A DNA stretch of 32,092 bases from a bacterium (lineage in GTDB: Bacteria > Pseudomonadota > Alphaproteobacteria > Caulobacterales > Caulobacteraceae). The translations under genes and the position numbers were made by a program. A model generated the notes under the pieces. It had not been told where the DNA came from. It saw only the letters and a list, made by a program, of their open reading frames with translations, and made no database searches. This document shows positions 24,411 through 31,806 of the stretch, piece after piece (positions within the stretch are counted from its first letter, which is position 1; every line of letters begins with the position of its first letter). The stretch spans positions 1-32,092 of the forward strand of contig JAVBXP010000045.1 of NCBI GenBank assembly GCA_030824495.1, read 5' to 3'.

Positions 24411-25058
24411 CTACTCGGTGTCGAAGGCTGCGTCCGAGGGAGAGGCGAATCCCGCCGCCTCGGAGAGGACATGATAGCGCTGAATGTAACGGCTTTGCGC
24501 ATGGGCCGCGGAAAGCGGTTCAATGATCAGTTCATACCCCTCCGGCGGGGCGTCGAAGAACTCCAACGCCTCTCGGTGGTTGAACCCCGCCAACTGGGTC
24601 GCCTCGAAAAAAGCGCAGGCCCGGTCGGCTTGCTTGATCAGCTTCTTCACCGCCAGCGGCGTCTTGGCCGGGATGCCGAAGCGGATGTGGATCGCCGTTT
24701 CCAGCCGTTCCTCGAATTTCTTATAATCCAGCCCCAGCGCCGCCTTGAACGGACTGATCATATCGCCAATCACATATTCGGAAGCATCGTGGAGCAAGGC
24801 CGCCAGTCGCCACTTCGGCTCGAGGTCCGGCTGGATGTGGGCGCAGATCTCTTCCACCACGACGGAGTGCTGGGCCACCGAGAAGGCATGCTCGCCGATC
24901 GTCTGGCCGTTCCATCGCGCGACACGAGCCAAACCGTGGGCGATGTCCTCAATCTCGATGTCCATGGGCGAGGGGTCGAGCAGGTCCAGCCGCCGACCCG
25001 ACAACATCCGCTGCCAGGCGCGAGGTTCCTGAGCCGATAGACGCAGCCCTTTCCTCAC
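24411..25058 (-). CDS. HD-domain phosphohydrolase (YfbR-like)
   Basis: 215 residues from a GTG at 25056-25058, preceded by AAAGGA about 9 nt upstream. The in-frame TTG further upstream at 25109 lacks one. The metal ligands of the HD fold are visible: His57 in GEHAFSVAQHS, the His90-Asp91 pair in ALLHDASEYVIGDMISPFK and Asp145 in LIKQADRACAFFEA. This pattern is that of YfbR-like 5'-deoxynucleotidases, which remove phosphate from nucleoside monophosphates. It is the first gene of the operon with the phosphatase and the NadQ-like regulator. It may act on nucleotides or NMN-like compounds, an inference from the company it keeps. Confidence 0.88.
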   Translation of the reverse strand: MRKGLRLSAQEPRAWQRMLSGRRLDLLDPSPMDIEIEDIAHGLARVARWNGQTIGEHAFSVAQHSVVVEEICAHIQPDLEPKWRLAALLHDASEYVIGDMISPFKAALGLDYKKFEERLETAIHIRFGIPAKTPLAVKKLIKQADRACAFFEATQLAGFNHREALEFFDAPPEGYELIIEPLSAAHAQSRYIQRYHVLSEAAGFASPSDAAFDTE

Positions 25059-25102
25059 CGATGCGTTCCTTTCATGGTCAAGGTCGTGAACTGACCCAGG
25101 AC

Positions 25103-25116
25103 TTGCCAAAGATCAA
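25103..25116 (+). promoter_or_regulatory. Possible FixK/FNR-type box between the HD and Usp genes
   Basis: TTGCCAAAGATCAA keeps the spacing of TTGAT-N4-ATCAA, with eight of the ten specified bases matching. It is centred about 65 bp upstream of the universal stress gene, and the 116-bp gap is shared with the divergent HD gene. FixK-type control of universal stress proteins under low oxygen is known, so it is plausible but not established. Confidence 0.35.
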
Positions 25117-25174
25117 TGCGTGGCATGCGCTTGGGGTGCATCTTGGCCGCGTACCGTACAGCAAGGGAACGAAC

Positions 25175-25987
25175 ATGAGCTGGGCTAGGATCATGGCGCC
25201 GCTATCGGGCGGTGAAGGTGACAAGGCGGCGATCGCGGCGGCCGTCAAGCTTGCGGAACCCTTCGGCGCAGAGCTTGCCTGCGTCTATACGCCGGCTGAC
25301 GTCGCCGACGTGATGCCCTGGATGGGCGAGGGCTTTCTTGGCGGCATCCAGACCACGGCCCTTGAATCACTGAAGGAAGCCGCCGAAGCCGGCGAGAAGA
25401 ACGCGCGCGCCGCAGTCGCCGCGCTTCCATACGCCAAGAGCCAATTCATTTCGCTCCAGACGCCGGTCTGGGCGGGCCTCTCCGCCGAGAGCAGGCTCTC
25501 CGACGTCGTGGTCTTCAACAACGATCCTGCCCGTGGCCGAGGACCGCTGGGCGAAGCCTTCCAGCAGATGGTGGCCGACGAGCAGCGCCCGGTGCTGATC
25601 GCCCGCGAAGGGTTCAGCGTTGGCGGGCCGGTGGCGGTCGCCTGGGATGGCGGCAAGGAAGCCTCGCGGGCCGCCCGCCTGGCCTTGCCGTTGCTGGAGA
25701 AAGCCTCGCGGGTGGTGATCCTGGCCGCGCCGAAGGCGACGTCACGCAGCTTTGATCCGCATCGTCTCCAAGCCTATTACGCCGCCCGCGGGGTGAAGGC
25801 CGAGGTCGACATCTTGCCCGACAGCGGCGACGCCGCCCCGCTGCTGCTCTACGCCGCCAATAAGGTGGAAGCCGACGTGCTGGTCGCGGGCGCCTTCGGA
25901 CACCCCCGACTGCAGGAGTTCATCTTCGGGGGCACGACGCGGACCCTGCTGTCGGCCGACCACCCGTCGCTCTTCCTTTCCCACTAA
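25175..25987 (+). CDS. Universal stress protein (UspA family, tandem-type)
   Basis: 270 residues, about twice the length of a single Usp domain. The C-terminal half carries the UspA nucleotide-binding landmark GAFGHPRLQEFIFGGTTRTLL (a G-x2-G-x9-G form) and ends at SLFLSH. The N-terminal half has the fold (MSWARIMAPLSGGEGD, AVKLAEPFGAELACVYT) without the terminal glycine motif, so only one site is likely to bind ATP. Usp proteins help survival under starvation or oxygen stress. The ATG at 25175 follows AAGGGAA. The small hypothetical follows 16 bp downstream in the same direction, so they are probably co-transcribed. Confidence 0.9.
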   Translation: MSWARIMAPLSGGEGDKAAIAAAVKLAEPFGAELACVYTPADVADVMPWMGEGFLGGIQTTALESLKEAAEAGEKNARAAVAALPYAKSQFISLQTPVWAGLSAESRLSDVVVFNNDPARGRGPLGEAFQQMVADEQRPVLIAREGFSVGGPVAVAWDGGKEASRAARLALPLLEKASRVVILAAPKATSRSFDPHRLQAYYAARGVKAEVDILPDSGDAAPLLLYAANKVEADVLVAGAFGHPRLQEFIFGGTTRTLLSADHPSLFLSH

Positions 25988-26003
25988 TCCTGAGGTTCAG
26001 GTC

Positions 26004-26378
26004 ATGACCCTGTCGCGTATAGTCATGCGGCTTGCCCGCAATCCTGGCACTGAGTTCTCGGGCGGCGACGATCATCGAGGCTATGCCTTGACCGCGCCCC
26101 TCACAACCGACGGGATGCTGGACGAAGCGGCCTACGCCAAGAGCAAGGCCTCTTGCCTTGTGCGCCGGTTCGCGCCGGACGAGGAGGCGATCGATGGGCG
26201 TTTGGCCCGGCGCGGGAGCCGTTGGTTCTTCGACTACGACGAAGATGATGCGGCCGATGACGAGCCGGTCCACCGGCTGGGGGAGCACCGCTTCGCGGTC
26301 GGCGAGTATGTCACCGTCACCGACGAGGACGGCCGGCCGCTCACCTACAAGGTGGTCGAGGTGCAGCCGGCCGCCTAG
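26004..26378 (+). CDS. Conserved-looking hypothetical protein downstream of usp
   Basis: 124 residues, soluble and acidic. A beta-rich C-terminal half carries an aspartate-rich patch (DYDEDDAADDE), then HRFAVGEYVTVTDEDGRPLTYKVVEVQP, which looks like an SH3-like small barrel. No family is recognised. It starts 16 bp after the universal stress gene, with weak ribosome-binding signal. Likely in the same transcript, hence a possible partner in stress physiology. Confidence 0.75.
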   Translation: MTLSRIVMRLARNPGTEFSGGDDHRGYALTAPLTTDGMLDEAAYAKSKASCLVRRFAPDEEAIDGRLARRGSRWFFDYDEDDAADDEPVHRLGEHRFAVGEYVTVTDEDGRPLTYKVVEVQPAA

Positions 26379-26383
26379 CGCAA

Positions 26384-27172
26384 TCAGACGCCGCCGTTAC
26401 GGCGAACCAGCTCGCGGACATCCTGGTTGATGTTGTCTCCGGATTCCGTTCCGGCCTTCGAGCGAACCTTGGCGACGGTCAGCGGTCCAGTCTTTGGACC
26501 GCCGGCCTCGTAGCCGATGTAGCCGTAGCCGGCAGGCAGATCCTGGCCGGTATAGATGAACGTCGCGCGCAGGCCGCGTTTCTCCCGCGACAGAGCTTCG
26601 CCGCGCATACGGACCTCGCGGTAAATGTTGACCGTGGTGTCGTCGCCGTTGGCGTCGACCGACAAGGGACCGATGCGGACCTTGGCCGTCTCACTGTCGC
26701 TGGACACGTGGATGCCTGGAAGGTCGACGCTGGCGGTGTCAGCTTTCCGATCGCTGTCCTGGCGCCTGCCAGCGTCGAGGCCTGCGTCGGCGGCGGCCTC
26801 AGCCTGGACGCGCGCCACCTCGGCGGTGATCGCGCTGACATTGGCGGTGGTGGAGGCCACGTCGGCGATTTTGGCGCTGGTGTCGGCTTGCCTTGCAGCG
26901 GTATCGGGGGCGGGCGCGCCCGGCGTGCTTCGTAGGGCCGCCTCTATCTTGGCCAGGGTGCTCTGAGCGTCGCCGACGACAGGGACGAGCTCGAGGCTGA
27001 CCTCAGCACCATCGGCAGACTGATAGGCGCAGGTCTTCCCATCATTGCTGATGCTGACGCGGGTCAGGTCGCCTTCGCTCGCCGGGCAATCCAGCTTCGC
27101 CACGGAAGGCGAGGCGCCCTGGCAGCCTGCGAGCGTCAGGGCCGAGGCCGCGATCAGCAGGGTCGTTTTCAT
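26384..27172 (-). CDS. Lipoprotein, hypothetical
   Basis: 262 residues. The N-terminus MKTTLLIAASALTLAGCQG is a lipoprotein signal with lipobox LAGC and Cys17 as the lipidated residue. The middle (about 85-145) is rich in alanine, aspartate and threonine with heptad-like spacing (SAKIADVASTTANVSAITAEVARVQAEA), so a coiled coil is likely. The C-terminal part has a predicted beta domain (IHVSSDSETAKVRIGPLSVDANGDDTTVNIYREVRM, then RATFIYTGQDLPAGYGYIGYE). No family is recognised. The only likely Shine-Dalgarno, GGAG, lies inside the terminator stem of the upstream gene. Confidence 0.8.
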   Translation of the reverse strand: MKTTLLIAASALTLAGCQGASPSVAKLDCPASEGDLTRVSISNDGKTCAYQSADGAEVSLELVPVVGDAQSTLAKIEAALRSTPGAPAPDTAARQADTSAKIADVASTTANVSAITAEVARVQAEAAADAGLDAGRRQDSDRKADTASVDLPGIHVSSDSETAKVRIGPLSVDANGDDTTVNIYREVRMRGEALSREKRGLRATFIYTGQDLPAGYGYIGYEAGGPKTGPLTVAKVRSKAGTESGDNINQDVRELVRRNGGV

Positions 27173-27174
27173 GA

Positions 27175-27218
27175 AAAAGGCTCCGGTCGGTTCGCGTTGA
27201 ACCTGACCGGAGCCTTTT
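27175..27218 (-). terminator. Terminator of the MoxR gene overlapping the lipoprotein ribosome-binding site
   Basis: AAAAGGCTCCGGTC (27175-27188) and GACCGGAGCCTTTT (27205-27218) pair perfectly over 14 bp, and inside lies a second stem, GGTTC/GAACC, with a GCGTT loop. On the minus strand the U-tract sits directly before the lipoprotein ATG (27172), and the GGAG of the descending arm is 8 nt from that ATG. Confidence 0.85.
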
Positions 27219-27245
27219 GTAGCGTCGAGTGAATTCGGCGTAAGC

Positions 27246-28118
27246 CTATTGCTGACCGGGCCGCGAGCCAGCGCCTTCGCGGCGGGCCAGGAAGGCCAGA
27301 CGCTCGAACAGGTGAACGTCCTGCTCGTTCTTCAGCAGGGCGCCGTGCAGCGGCGGGATCAGCTTGGTCGGATCGCGTTCGGCGAGGGCCGCAGCGTCGA
27401 TGTCCTCGACCATCAGCAGCTTGAGCCAGTCGAGCAGCTCAGAGGTCGAAGGCTTCTTCTTCAGACCGGGGACCTTGCGCATGTCGTAGAAGATGCGCAG
27501 CGCCTCGGCGACCAGCTTCTGCTTGATGCCCGGATAATGGACCTCGACGATCTCGTTCATCGTCTCGGCTTCGGGGAAGCGGATGTAGTGGAAGAAGCAA
27601 CGGCGCAGGAAGGCGTCCGGCAGTTCCTTTTCGTTGTTCGAGGTAATGATCACGATCGGGCGGATCTCGGCCTTGATCGTCTCATTGGTCTCGTAGACGT
27701 AGAATTCCATCCGATCGAGTTCTTGGAGCAGGTCGTTCGGGAACTCGATGTCGGCCTTGTCGATCTCATCGATCAGCAGGATCGGGCGCTTGTTGGAGGA
27801 GAACGCCTCCCAGAGCTTGCCCTTCTTGATGTAGTTCTTCACGTCCTTGACGCGCTCGTCGCCGAGCTGGCTGTCGCGCAGACGGGTGACGGCGTCGTAC
27901 TCGTAAAGGCCTTGGTGGGCCTTGGTCGTGGACTTGATGTGCCAAGTGATAAGTTCGGCGTCGAGCGCCTTGGCGATTTCATAGGCCAACACCGTCTTGC
28001 CGGTGCCAGGTTCGCCCTTGATCAGCAGGGGGCGTTCGAGCGCAACGGCAGCGTTGACCGCGACCTTCAAATCTTCAGTGGCGACGTAATTGTCGGTGCC
28101 TTCAAAACGCTGGCTCAT
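27246..28118 (-). CDS. MoxR-type AAA+ ATPase
   Basis: 290 residues with Walker A GEPGTGKT at about 35-42, Walker B LLIDEIDKAD at about 114-123, a sensor-1 region IITSNNEKELPDAFLRRCFFHY at about 160-182 and the C-terminal lid. MoxR ATPases act as chaperones, usually together with a VWA-domain partner, to insert metal cofactors or mature complexes. No VWA gene is adjacent here. I chose the ATG at 28116-28118, with GGGGAGC 5-7 nt upstream. An ATG eight codons earlier lacks a ribosome-binding site. A strong terminator follows the stop by 28 bp. Confidence 0.92.
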   Translation of the reverse strand: MSQRFEGTDNYVATEDLKVAVNAAVALERPLLIKGEPGTGKTVLAYEIAKALDAELITWHIKSTTKAHQGLYEYDAVTRLRDSQLGDERVKDVKNYIKKGKLWEAFSSNKRPILLIDEIDKADIEFPNDLLQELDRMEFYVYETNETIKAEIRPIVIITSNNEKELPDAFLRRCFFHYIRFPEAETMNEIVEVHYPGIKQKLVAEALRIFYDMRKVPGLKKKPSTSELLDWLKLLMVEDIDAAALAERDPTKLIPPLHGALLKNEQDVHLFERLAFLARREGAGSRPGQQ

Positions 28119-28259
28119 TGGGCTCCCCAGGTGCGGGCTCATAATGGGACCCGCTTTCGAACAAATGTTTCAACTGGAGCCAAACTAAAGGCACGGGCGG
28201 GACATTCAAGCTGATTGAGTGGCTTATCGAGCCTGATGTTTCAAACGTCGCAGGGAGGG

Positions 28260-28814
28260 TCAGTTCCGGCGGGGTGAGATCGATACGGGATCTGAGGCCG
28301 GGAAAGTCTCTTTCAGCCCCTCATCGAGCGCGTTTTCCGTTCCAATATCGCGATTATCTTGCGTTTCGCTCGCGCTGGTCCGCCGCGCATAGCCCATGCG
28401 CTCGAGATCCTCGTCGCTCAGCCCCTTGGACTGAAAATTCGTGAAGTCGTCCTCGCCGCCGCTTACCAGGTCGGCGTCGGCGACCTCTTCGAGCCCGTCA
28501 ATCGAATCGGGCTCGATCTGATCTTCATCAAAGGCGTCGCTGTCTTCATCCTCGTCCACGGCGACGGCGCGATAGTGAAGTTCGTCATCATCCTCAGGCG
28601 CATCTTCGTCGAACGCGGCTTCGTCAAAGTCCGCAGCGTCGACCGCGAGCCCCTCGTCGTCGTCTCTATCGCCCTCGGCGGTGGTCAGATCCAAGAGGTC
28701 GGGCAACTCCTCGAAGGTGCGCATCTCGCCGAGATCTTTGTCGTCGTCGAGGTTGGTTTCGTCGAAAGCCTCGGCGCCGTCCTGATCGTCATAGCCCTCT
28801 TGCGGGTCTGGCAT
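28260..28814 (-). CDS. Highly acidic hypothetical protein with ETFPASDP tail
   Basis: 184 residues with about 36% Asp plus Glu (41 D and 25 E by my count) and few basic residues, so a strong negative charge and probably a disordered chain. A short region near residue 128 (SKGLSDEDLERMGYARR) looks helical. The C-terminus reads LDEGLKETFPASDPVSISP, a tail I recall from many small bacterial proteins of unknown function. GGAG precedes the ATG by about 8 nt. It follows the FlmG gene by 45 bp and may share its transcript, though no function in flagellar work can be claimed. Confidence 0.78.
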   Translation of the reverse strand: MPDPQEGYDDQDGAEAFDETNLDDDKDLGEMRTFEELPDLLDLTTAEGDRDDDEGLAVDAADFDEAAFDEDAPEDDDELHYRAVAVDEDEDSDAFDEDQIEPDSIDGLEEVADADLVSGGEDDFTNFQSKGLSDEDLERMGYARRTSASETQDNRDIGTENALDEGLKETFPASDPVSISPRRN

Positions 28815-28859
28815 CGGGTCACTCCAGCATCAGGCGCTCGCGTCGCGCCCGTTGCGGGA

Positions 28860-30644
28860 TCAACCCGCCGCGGCCATTCGTGTTCCGTCCCCAACGTATT
28901 CGCCCAGGGCGTCGGCGACCTGCGCCATGACGCCGGTCCAATCGCCAGTCGTGGTGGGCGAGAACACCCGGACTTGGCTGTACCAGGGGTAGCTGTCGCT
29001 GCCGAGCTGGGTCCAGGGGCGGCGGGCGGTCACCAGCCATGACGGCGCCCCAACGGCGGCCGCCAGGTTGAAGCTGGCGTTGGAGACGCCCAGCACCAAA
29101 TCCATGGCCGCGGACAGGGCGGCCACGTCTTCAAGATCGTCGCGCAGGTTGATTCCGGCCGGCTGATAGATCTCCACGCCAAATTCCCGCTTGGCGAAGG
29201 CCAGGGCCTCGGACTGATCCCCGTACTGCAGGTTGATGAAGGTCGCGCCGGGCGTGGTGAGCACGGGGCGCCACTGCTCGAACGGCGAGAAGTAGAGATG
29301 GCGACCAGCGTTCATGATCAGGCTGGTCCAAAGCAATCCCACCTTCGTGCCTGGCAGATGCGAGAGCGTTTGGCGCCAATGCTCGATCCGCGCGGGATCG
29401 GTGCGCATGAAGCCTTCTGGGCGATGGGGGAAGGACTGAATAGTGGGGCGATAGGTCTGAAGCAGCTCGGCCATCGGCGCCCAGCAGTCGATGTCAGACC
29501 AATCCTTGAGGAAGGGCGCGGTTCGATAGGCGCGGCCTTCGCGGGCGATCGTGATGTGCGAGCCCATCCGGACGTCGGGGAAGCTGCGCTGGAAGAACGG
29601 CAGCAAGCGGTCTGTCACCGCCAGGGTCAATCGGCCGGTCGGGCCAAGATCGGCGATCACGTCAGCGAGCAGGTTGGCAAACAGCACCTCGTCGCCCAGG
29701 CCTTGTTCGCCATACAGCATCAGGTGGCGGCCAGCGATGTCGGTTCCGGGCCGCCATTGGGGGCGATCGGTCAGGAAATGGATGGGTTCGTTGAAGGTCG
29801 GCTCGAGCCGGGCGGCGTAGTACTTCCAACCCTGCGTCAGATCGCCGCGACTGAGCGACATGCTGCCGATGGCGAACCGCATCATGGTCGCGTCTTCCGG
29901 CGTTTCGGCCAGGGGAATCGCCTGGAAGGTCTGGGCGATCGCCTCGGGTTCCTGCCCTTTGCCGAACATGATGCTGGCCAGGTTGTGCAACGCCTTGCCG
30001 TAGTTCGGGCGCAGGCGAAGCGCCTCGGAATAGAATGTCGCCGCCTGATCGTACTCACCCTGGTCGCCAAGCACGGTCCCGAGCGTCACCCATAGGATGA
30101 CCTCTTCGGGGTGAGCCATCAGCGCGGTGCGCAGGACGTCGATCGCTTCCTGAGGGCGGCTTTCGCGCCGGAGGAGGGCGGCGAGATTGTTAGAGGCTTC
30201 GGGGGCGTCAGGCTTGAGCGCTAGGCTATGGCGGAAGAGCGCCTCGGCCTGGGGCCACATCTCCATGCGATAGGCTAAGCGGCCAAGATCGTTGGCGATT
30301 TCCGGGCTCTCCGGCCCAAGGGCGAGGGCGCGTTCATAGGCCTCGAGCGCGCCGGCCCGGTCGCCCAGCTTGTCGCGGGCGATGCCGAGCAAGTGCCAGG
30401 AATAGAGAATGCCCTGATCGTACTTGATCGCCTGGAGGGCGCAGGCCTCGGCTTCCTTGAACTTGTTGTCGTTGGCGTAGAGGAGGCCCTTCTTCACATG
30501 GCGCAGGGCGGTTCTCATCGCCTTCATGGACGAGACTTCGTCCTGAATCCGGGCAAGCGCCTCGCGAGAGGCGGCGTCGCCGATAGGGCCGCTCTCGAAT
30601 GGGGATTTACGCACTTGCGGGGCCGCCTTGCCTAAAACGCTCAA
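28860..30644 (-). CDS. flmG: FlmG-type flagellin glycosyltransferase (TPR plus glycosyltransferase domain)
   Basis: 594 residues. An N-terminal TPR array of roughly six repeats (about 45-265, with typical AEACALQAIKYDQG, ALEAYERALALGPE and AEALFRHSLALKPD) leads to a Rossmann-like glycosyltransferase domain at about 300-575 (GEQGLGDEVLFANLLADV, KVGLLWTSLIMNAGRH, NLQYGD, MDLVLGVSNASFNLAAAVGAPSW). This is the organisation of Caulobacter FlmG, which binds flagellin through the TPRs and transfers a nonulosonic acid, such as pseudaminic acid, to it. The start is a TTG at 30642-30644 without a clear ribosome-binding site. A later ATG at 30530 is possible. It is divergent from flbT-flaF, in the flagellin locus. 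Confidence in the family is high. Confidence 0.9.
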   Translation of the reverse strand: MSVLGKAAPQVRKSPFESGPIGDAASREALARIQDEVSSMKAMRTALRHVKKGLLYANDNKFKEAEACALQAIKYDQGILYSWHLLGIARDKLGDRAGALEAYERALALGPESPEIANDLGRLAYRMEMWPQAEALFRHSLALKPDAPEASNNLAALLRRESRPQEAIDVLRTALMAHPEEVILWVTLGTVLGDQGEYDQAATFYSEALRLRPNYGKALHNLASIMFGKGQEPEAIAQTFQAIPLAETPEDATMMRFAIGSMSLSRGDLTQGWKYYAARLEPTFNEPIHFLTDRPQWRPGTDIAGRHLMLYGEQGLGDEVLFANLLADVIADLGPTGRLTLAVTDRLLPFFQRSFPDVRMGSHITIAREGRAYRTAPFLKDWSDIDCWAPMAELLQTYRPTIQSFPHRPEGFMRTDPARIEHWRQTLSHLPGTKVGLLWTSLIMNAGRHLYFSPFEQWRPVLTTPGATFINLQYGDQSEALAFAKREFGVEIYQPAGINLRDDLEDVAALSAAMDLVLGVSNASFNLAAAVGAPSWLVTARRPWTQLGSDSYPWYSQVRVFSPTTTGDWTGVMAQVADALGEYVGDGTRMAAAG

Positions 30645-30675
30645 AAGGATCTGAGCGGACCTTGTGAAATCATGC

Positions 30676-30714
30676 TTAACGGTCTGCTAATGCTGCTGGG
30701 GCAAAGCGCTTTGC
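30676..30714. promoter_or_regulatory. CtrA-like box and 14-bp palindrome between flmG and flbT
   Basis: TTAA (30676-30679), seven bases, then CTAA (30687-30690) matches the CtrA recognition pattern TTAA-N7-TTAA except for one base, and a half site TTAACC lies at 30724-30729. A perfect palindrome GCAAAGCGCTTTGC lies at 30701-30714. Both are in the 165-bp divergent gap. CtrA controls flagellar transcription in Caulobacter, so a role here is plausible. A sigma-54 site was considered and the spacing is one base off. Confidence 0.4.
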
Positions 30715-30809
30715 AAGGAGCGGTTAACCCCTCGCATCTAGCGTTGAGTCCAGCCGCGTTGCGGACCGCTTCGAGACCTGGGCGACACGCCTCTAATGGA
30801 GACTGAGGA

Positions 30810-31235
30810 ATGCCGCTGAAACTATCGCTGAAGCCCGGTGAGAAGTTCGTGCTCAACGGGGCGGTGGTGCAGAACGGGGATCGTCGGACGACCTTGGTGT
30901 TGCAAAACAAGGCCTCGGTGCTGCGCGAAAAAGACATCATGCAGCCGGACGAGGCGAGCACGCCGTCGCGGCGCATCTATTTCCCGATGATGATGATGTA
31001 TCTCGAGGATGGCGCGAACGGTCGGTACTATGACGAATTCGCTCAACGCCTGACCGAGTTCATGGGCGTCATTCGGAATCCGGAAGTCTTGGCGGACTGT
31101 GTCGCCATCTCCAAACACGCCATGTCGCGCGAGTACTACAAGGCGCTCATGATGTGTCGGAAGTTGATCGAATACGAAGACGAGAGGTTGGGGAATGTCG
31201 CTTCGAGCTTACCAGCAAGCGGCCACGAGGGCTGA
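30810..31235 (+). CDS. flbT: FlbT flagellin mRNA regulator
   Basis: 141 residues beginning [35 protein letters not shown], the standard FlbT N-terminus, with the conserved [10 protein letters not shown] in the middle and a C-terminal helix region. FlbT represses flagellin synthesis in Caulobacter by binding the 5' untranslated region of the flagellin mRNA and promoting its decay when assembly is incomplete. A GAGGA site precedes the ATG by a few bases. It overlaps flaF by 41 bp in another frame, which couples the two. The flagellin gene lies 641 bp downstream of its stop. Confidence 0.96.
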   Translation: MPLKLSLKPGEKFVLNGAVVQNGDRRTTLVLQNKASVLREKDIMQPDEASTPSRRIYFPMMMMYLEDGANGRYYDEFAQRLTEFMGVIRNPEVLADCVAISKHAMSREYYKALMMCRKLIEYEDERLGNVASSLPASGHEG

Positions 31236-31566
31236 GGCGCCCAAGGACGCGGAGTACCGGCTGTTCGGCCAGGTTACGCGCGCCCTTATCGTCGCATCCG
31301 AGGCCCCGATCAGCGACATCGCCGGGCGCATCGATGCGATCGACTGGAACCGGCGGCTATGGTCGACGCTGGCGCGCGATTGTTCTGAGCCGGGCAACGC
31401 CCTGCCGCCGCAGGTGAGGGCGAGCATCATCTCGCTGAGTCTTTTCGTGGGCCGGCATTCCAGTGTCGTCATGCGCGGCGAGGATGATTTCGAGACCCTG
31501 ATCGAGATCAACAAGATCATGATGCAGGCTCTTGGGCACAAGACGGACTCGCCCGTCGCCGCCTGA
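31195..31566 (+). CDS. flaF: FlaF flagellin secretion/translation factor
   Basis: 123 residues with the FlaF pattern ([32 protein letters not shown], then [35 protein letters not shown] and the C-terminal [12 protein letters not shown]). In Caulobacter and Brucella-type bacteria FlaF promotes flagellin synthesis and export, opposing FlbT. The ATG at 31195 follows GGTTGGGGA within flbT. The 41-bp overlap with flbT means its start lies inside the upstream coding region, so ribosomes probably reinitiate there. Confidence 0.95.
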   Translation: MSLRAYQQAATRAEAPKDAEYRLFGQVTRALIVASEAPISDIAGRIDAIDWNRRLWSTLARDCSEPGNALPPQVRASIISLSLFVGRHSSVVMRGEDDFETLIEINKIMMQALGHKTDSPVAA

Positions 31567-31593
31567 CGGCCTAGTCGTCGTGAGTCTCTGAGG

Positions 31594-31621
31594 AAAACGC
31601 CGGCCGGAAGGCCGGCGTTTT
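31594..31621 (+). terminator. Terminator after flbT-flaF
   Basis: AAAACGCCGGCC (31594-31605) and GGCCGGCGTTTT (31610-31621) form a perfect 12-bp stem with a 4-nt loop, 28 bp after the flaF stop. The T-run in the arm and further T-rich sequence downstream fit a Rho-independent terminator. It isolates the flagellin gene from flbT-flaF. Confidence 0.9.
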
Positions 31622-31662
31622 GCGTTTTGGCGGTCGGCGCGGGGTGGGCTGTATTTGCCTAT

Positions 31663-31699
31663 CGGCAAAAACTGCCGGGAAAGTCGGCAAAAATTGCCG
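31663..31699 (+). promoter_or_regulatory. Tandem FlbD-like (ftr) enhancer sites
   Basis: CGGCAAAAACTGCCG (31663-31677) and CGGCAAAAATTGCCG (31685-31699) are near-identical palindromic sites, 22 bp apart start to start, about two helical turns, so they lie on the same face. They resemble the ftr elements bound by the sigma-54 activator FlbD upstream of Caulobacter flagellin and hook promoters, and are 115-150 bp upstream of the predicted flagellin start site. Confidence 0.75.
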
Positions 31700-31763
31700 T
31701 GCCGATATGGGATTCCAGACGTTAGGCGTGGTTTCCAACGCGTAAACGAAAAATCATCATAAA

Positions 31764-31776
31764 AATCAGTACGTTG
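31764..31776 (+). promoter_or_regulatory. IHF site between enhancer and promoter
   Basis: AATCAGTACGTTG matches the IHF consensus WATCAR-N4-TTR at every specified base. It sits between the FlbD-like sites and the sigma-54 promoter, where IHF bends the DNA so that the activator can touch RNA polymerase. The surrounding sequence is A-rich, as is usual. Confidence 0.75.
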
Positions 31777-31790
31777 TGGTGTCGCTCAGG

Positions 31791-31806
31791 TGGCCTCGCG
31801 ATTGCT
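31791..31806 (+). promoter_or_regulatory. Sigma-54 promoter of the flagellin gene
   Basis: TGGCCTCGCGATTGCT has GG (31792-31793) and GC (31804-31805) exactly 10 bp apart, and TTGC at the -12. The start site should be near 31817, giving a leader of about 60 nt. This fits the known class IV control of flagellin genes in Caulobacter. Confidence 0.85.

Noticed and set aside
30697..30716. Sigma-54-like TGGGGCAAAGCGCTTTGCA before flbT
   Set aside because: The GG to GC distance is 11 bp and not 10, and the sequence is explained better as the 14-bp palindrome.
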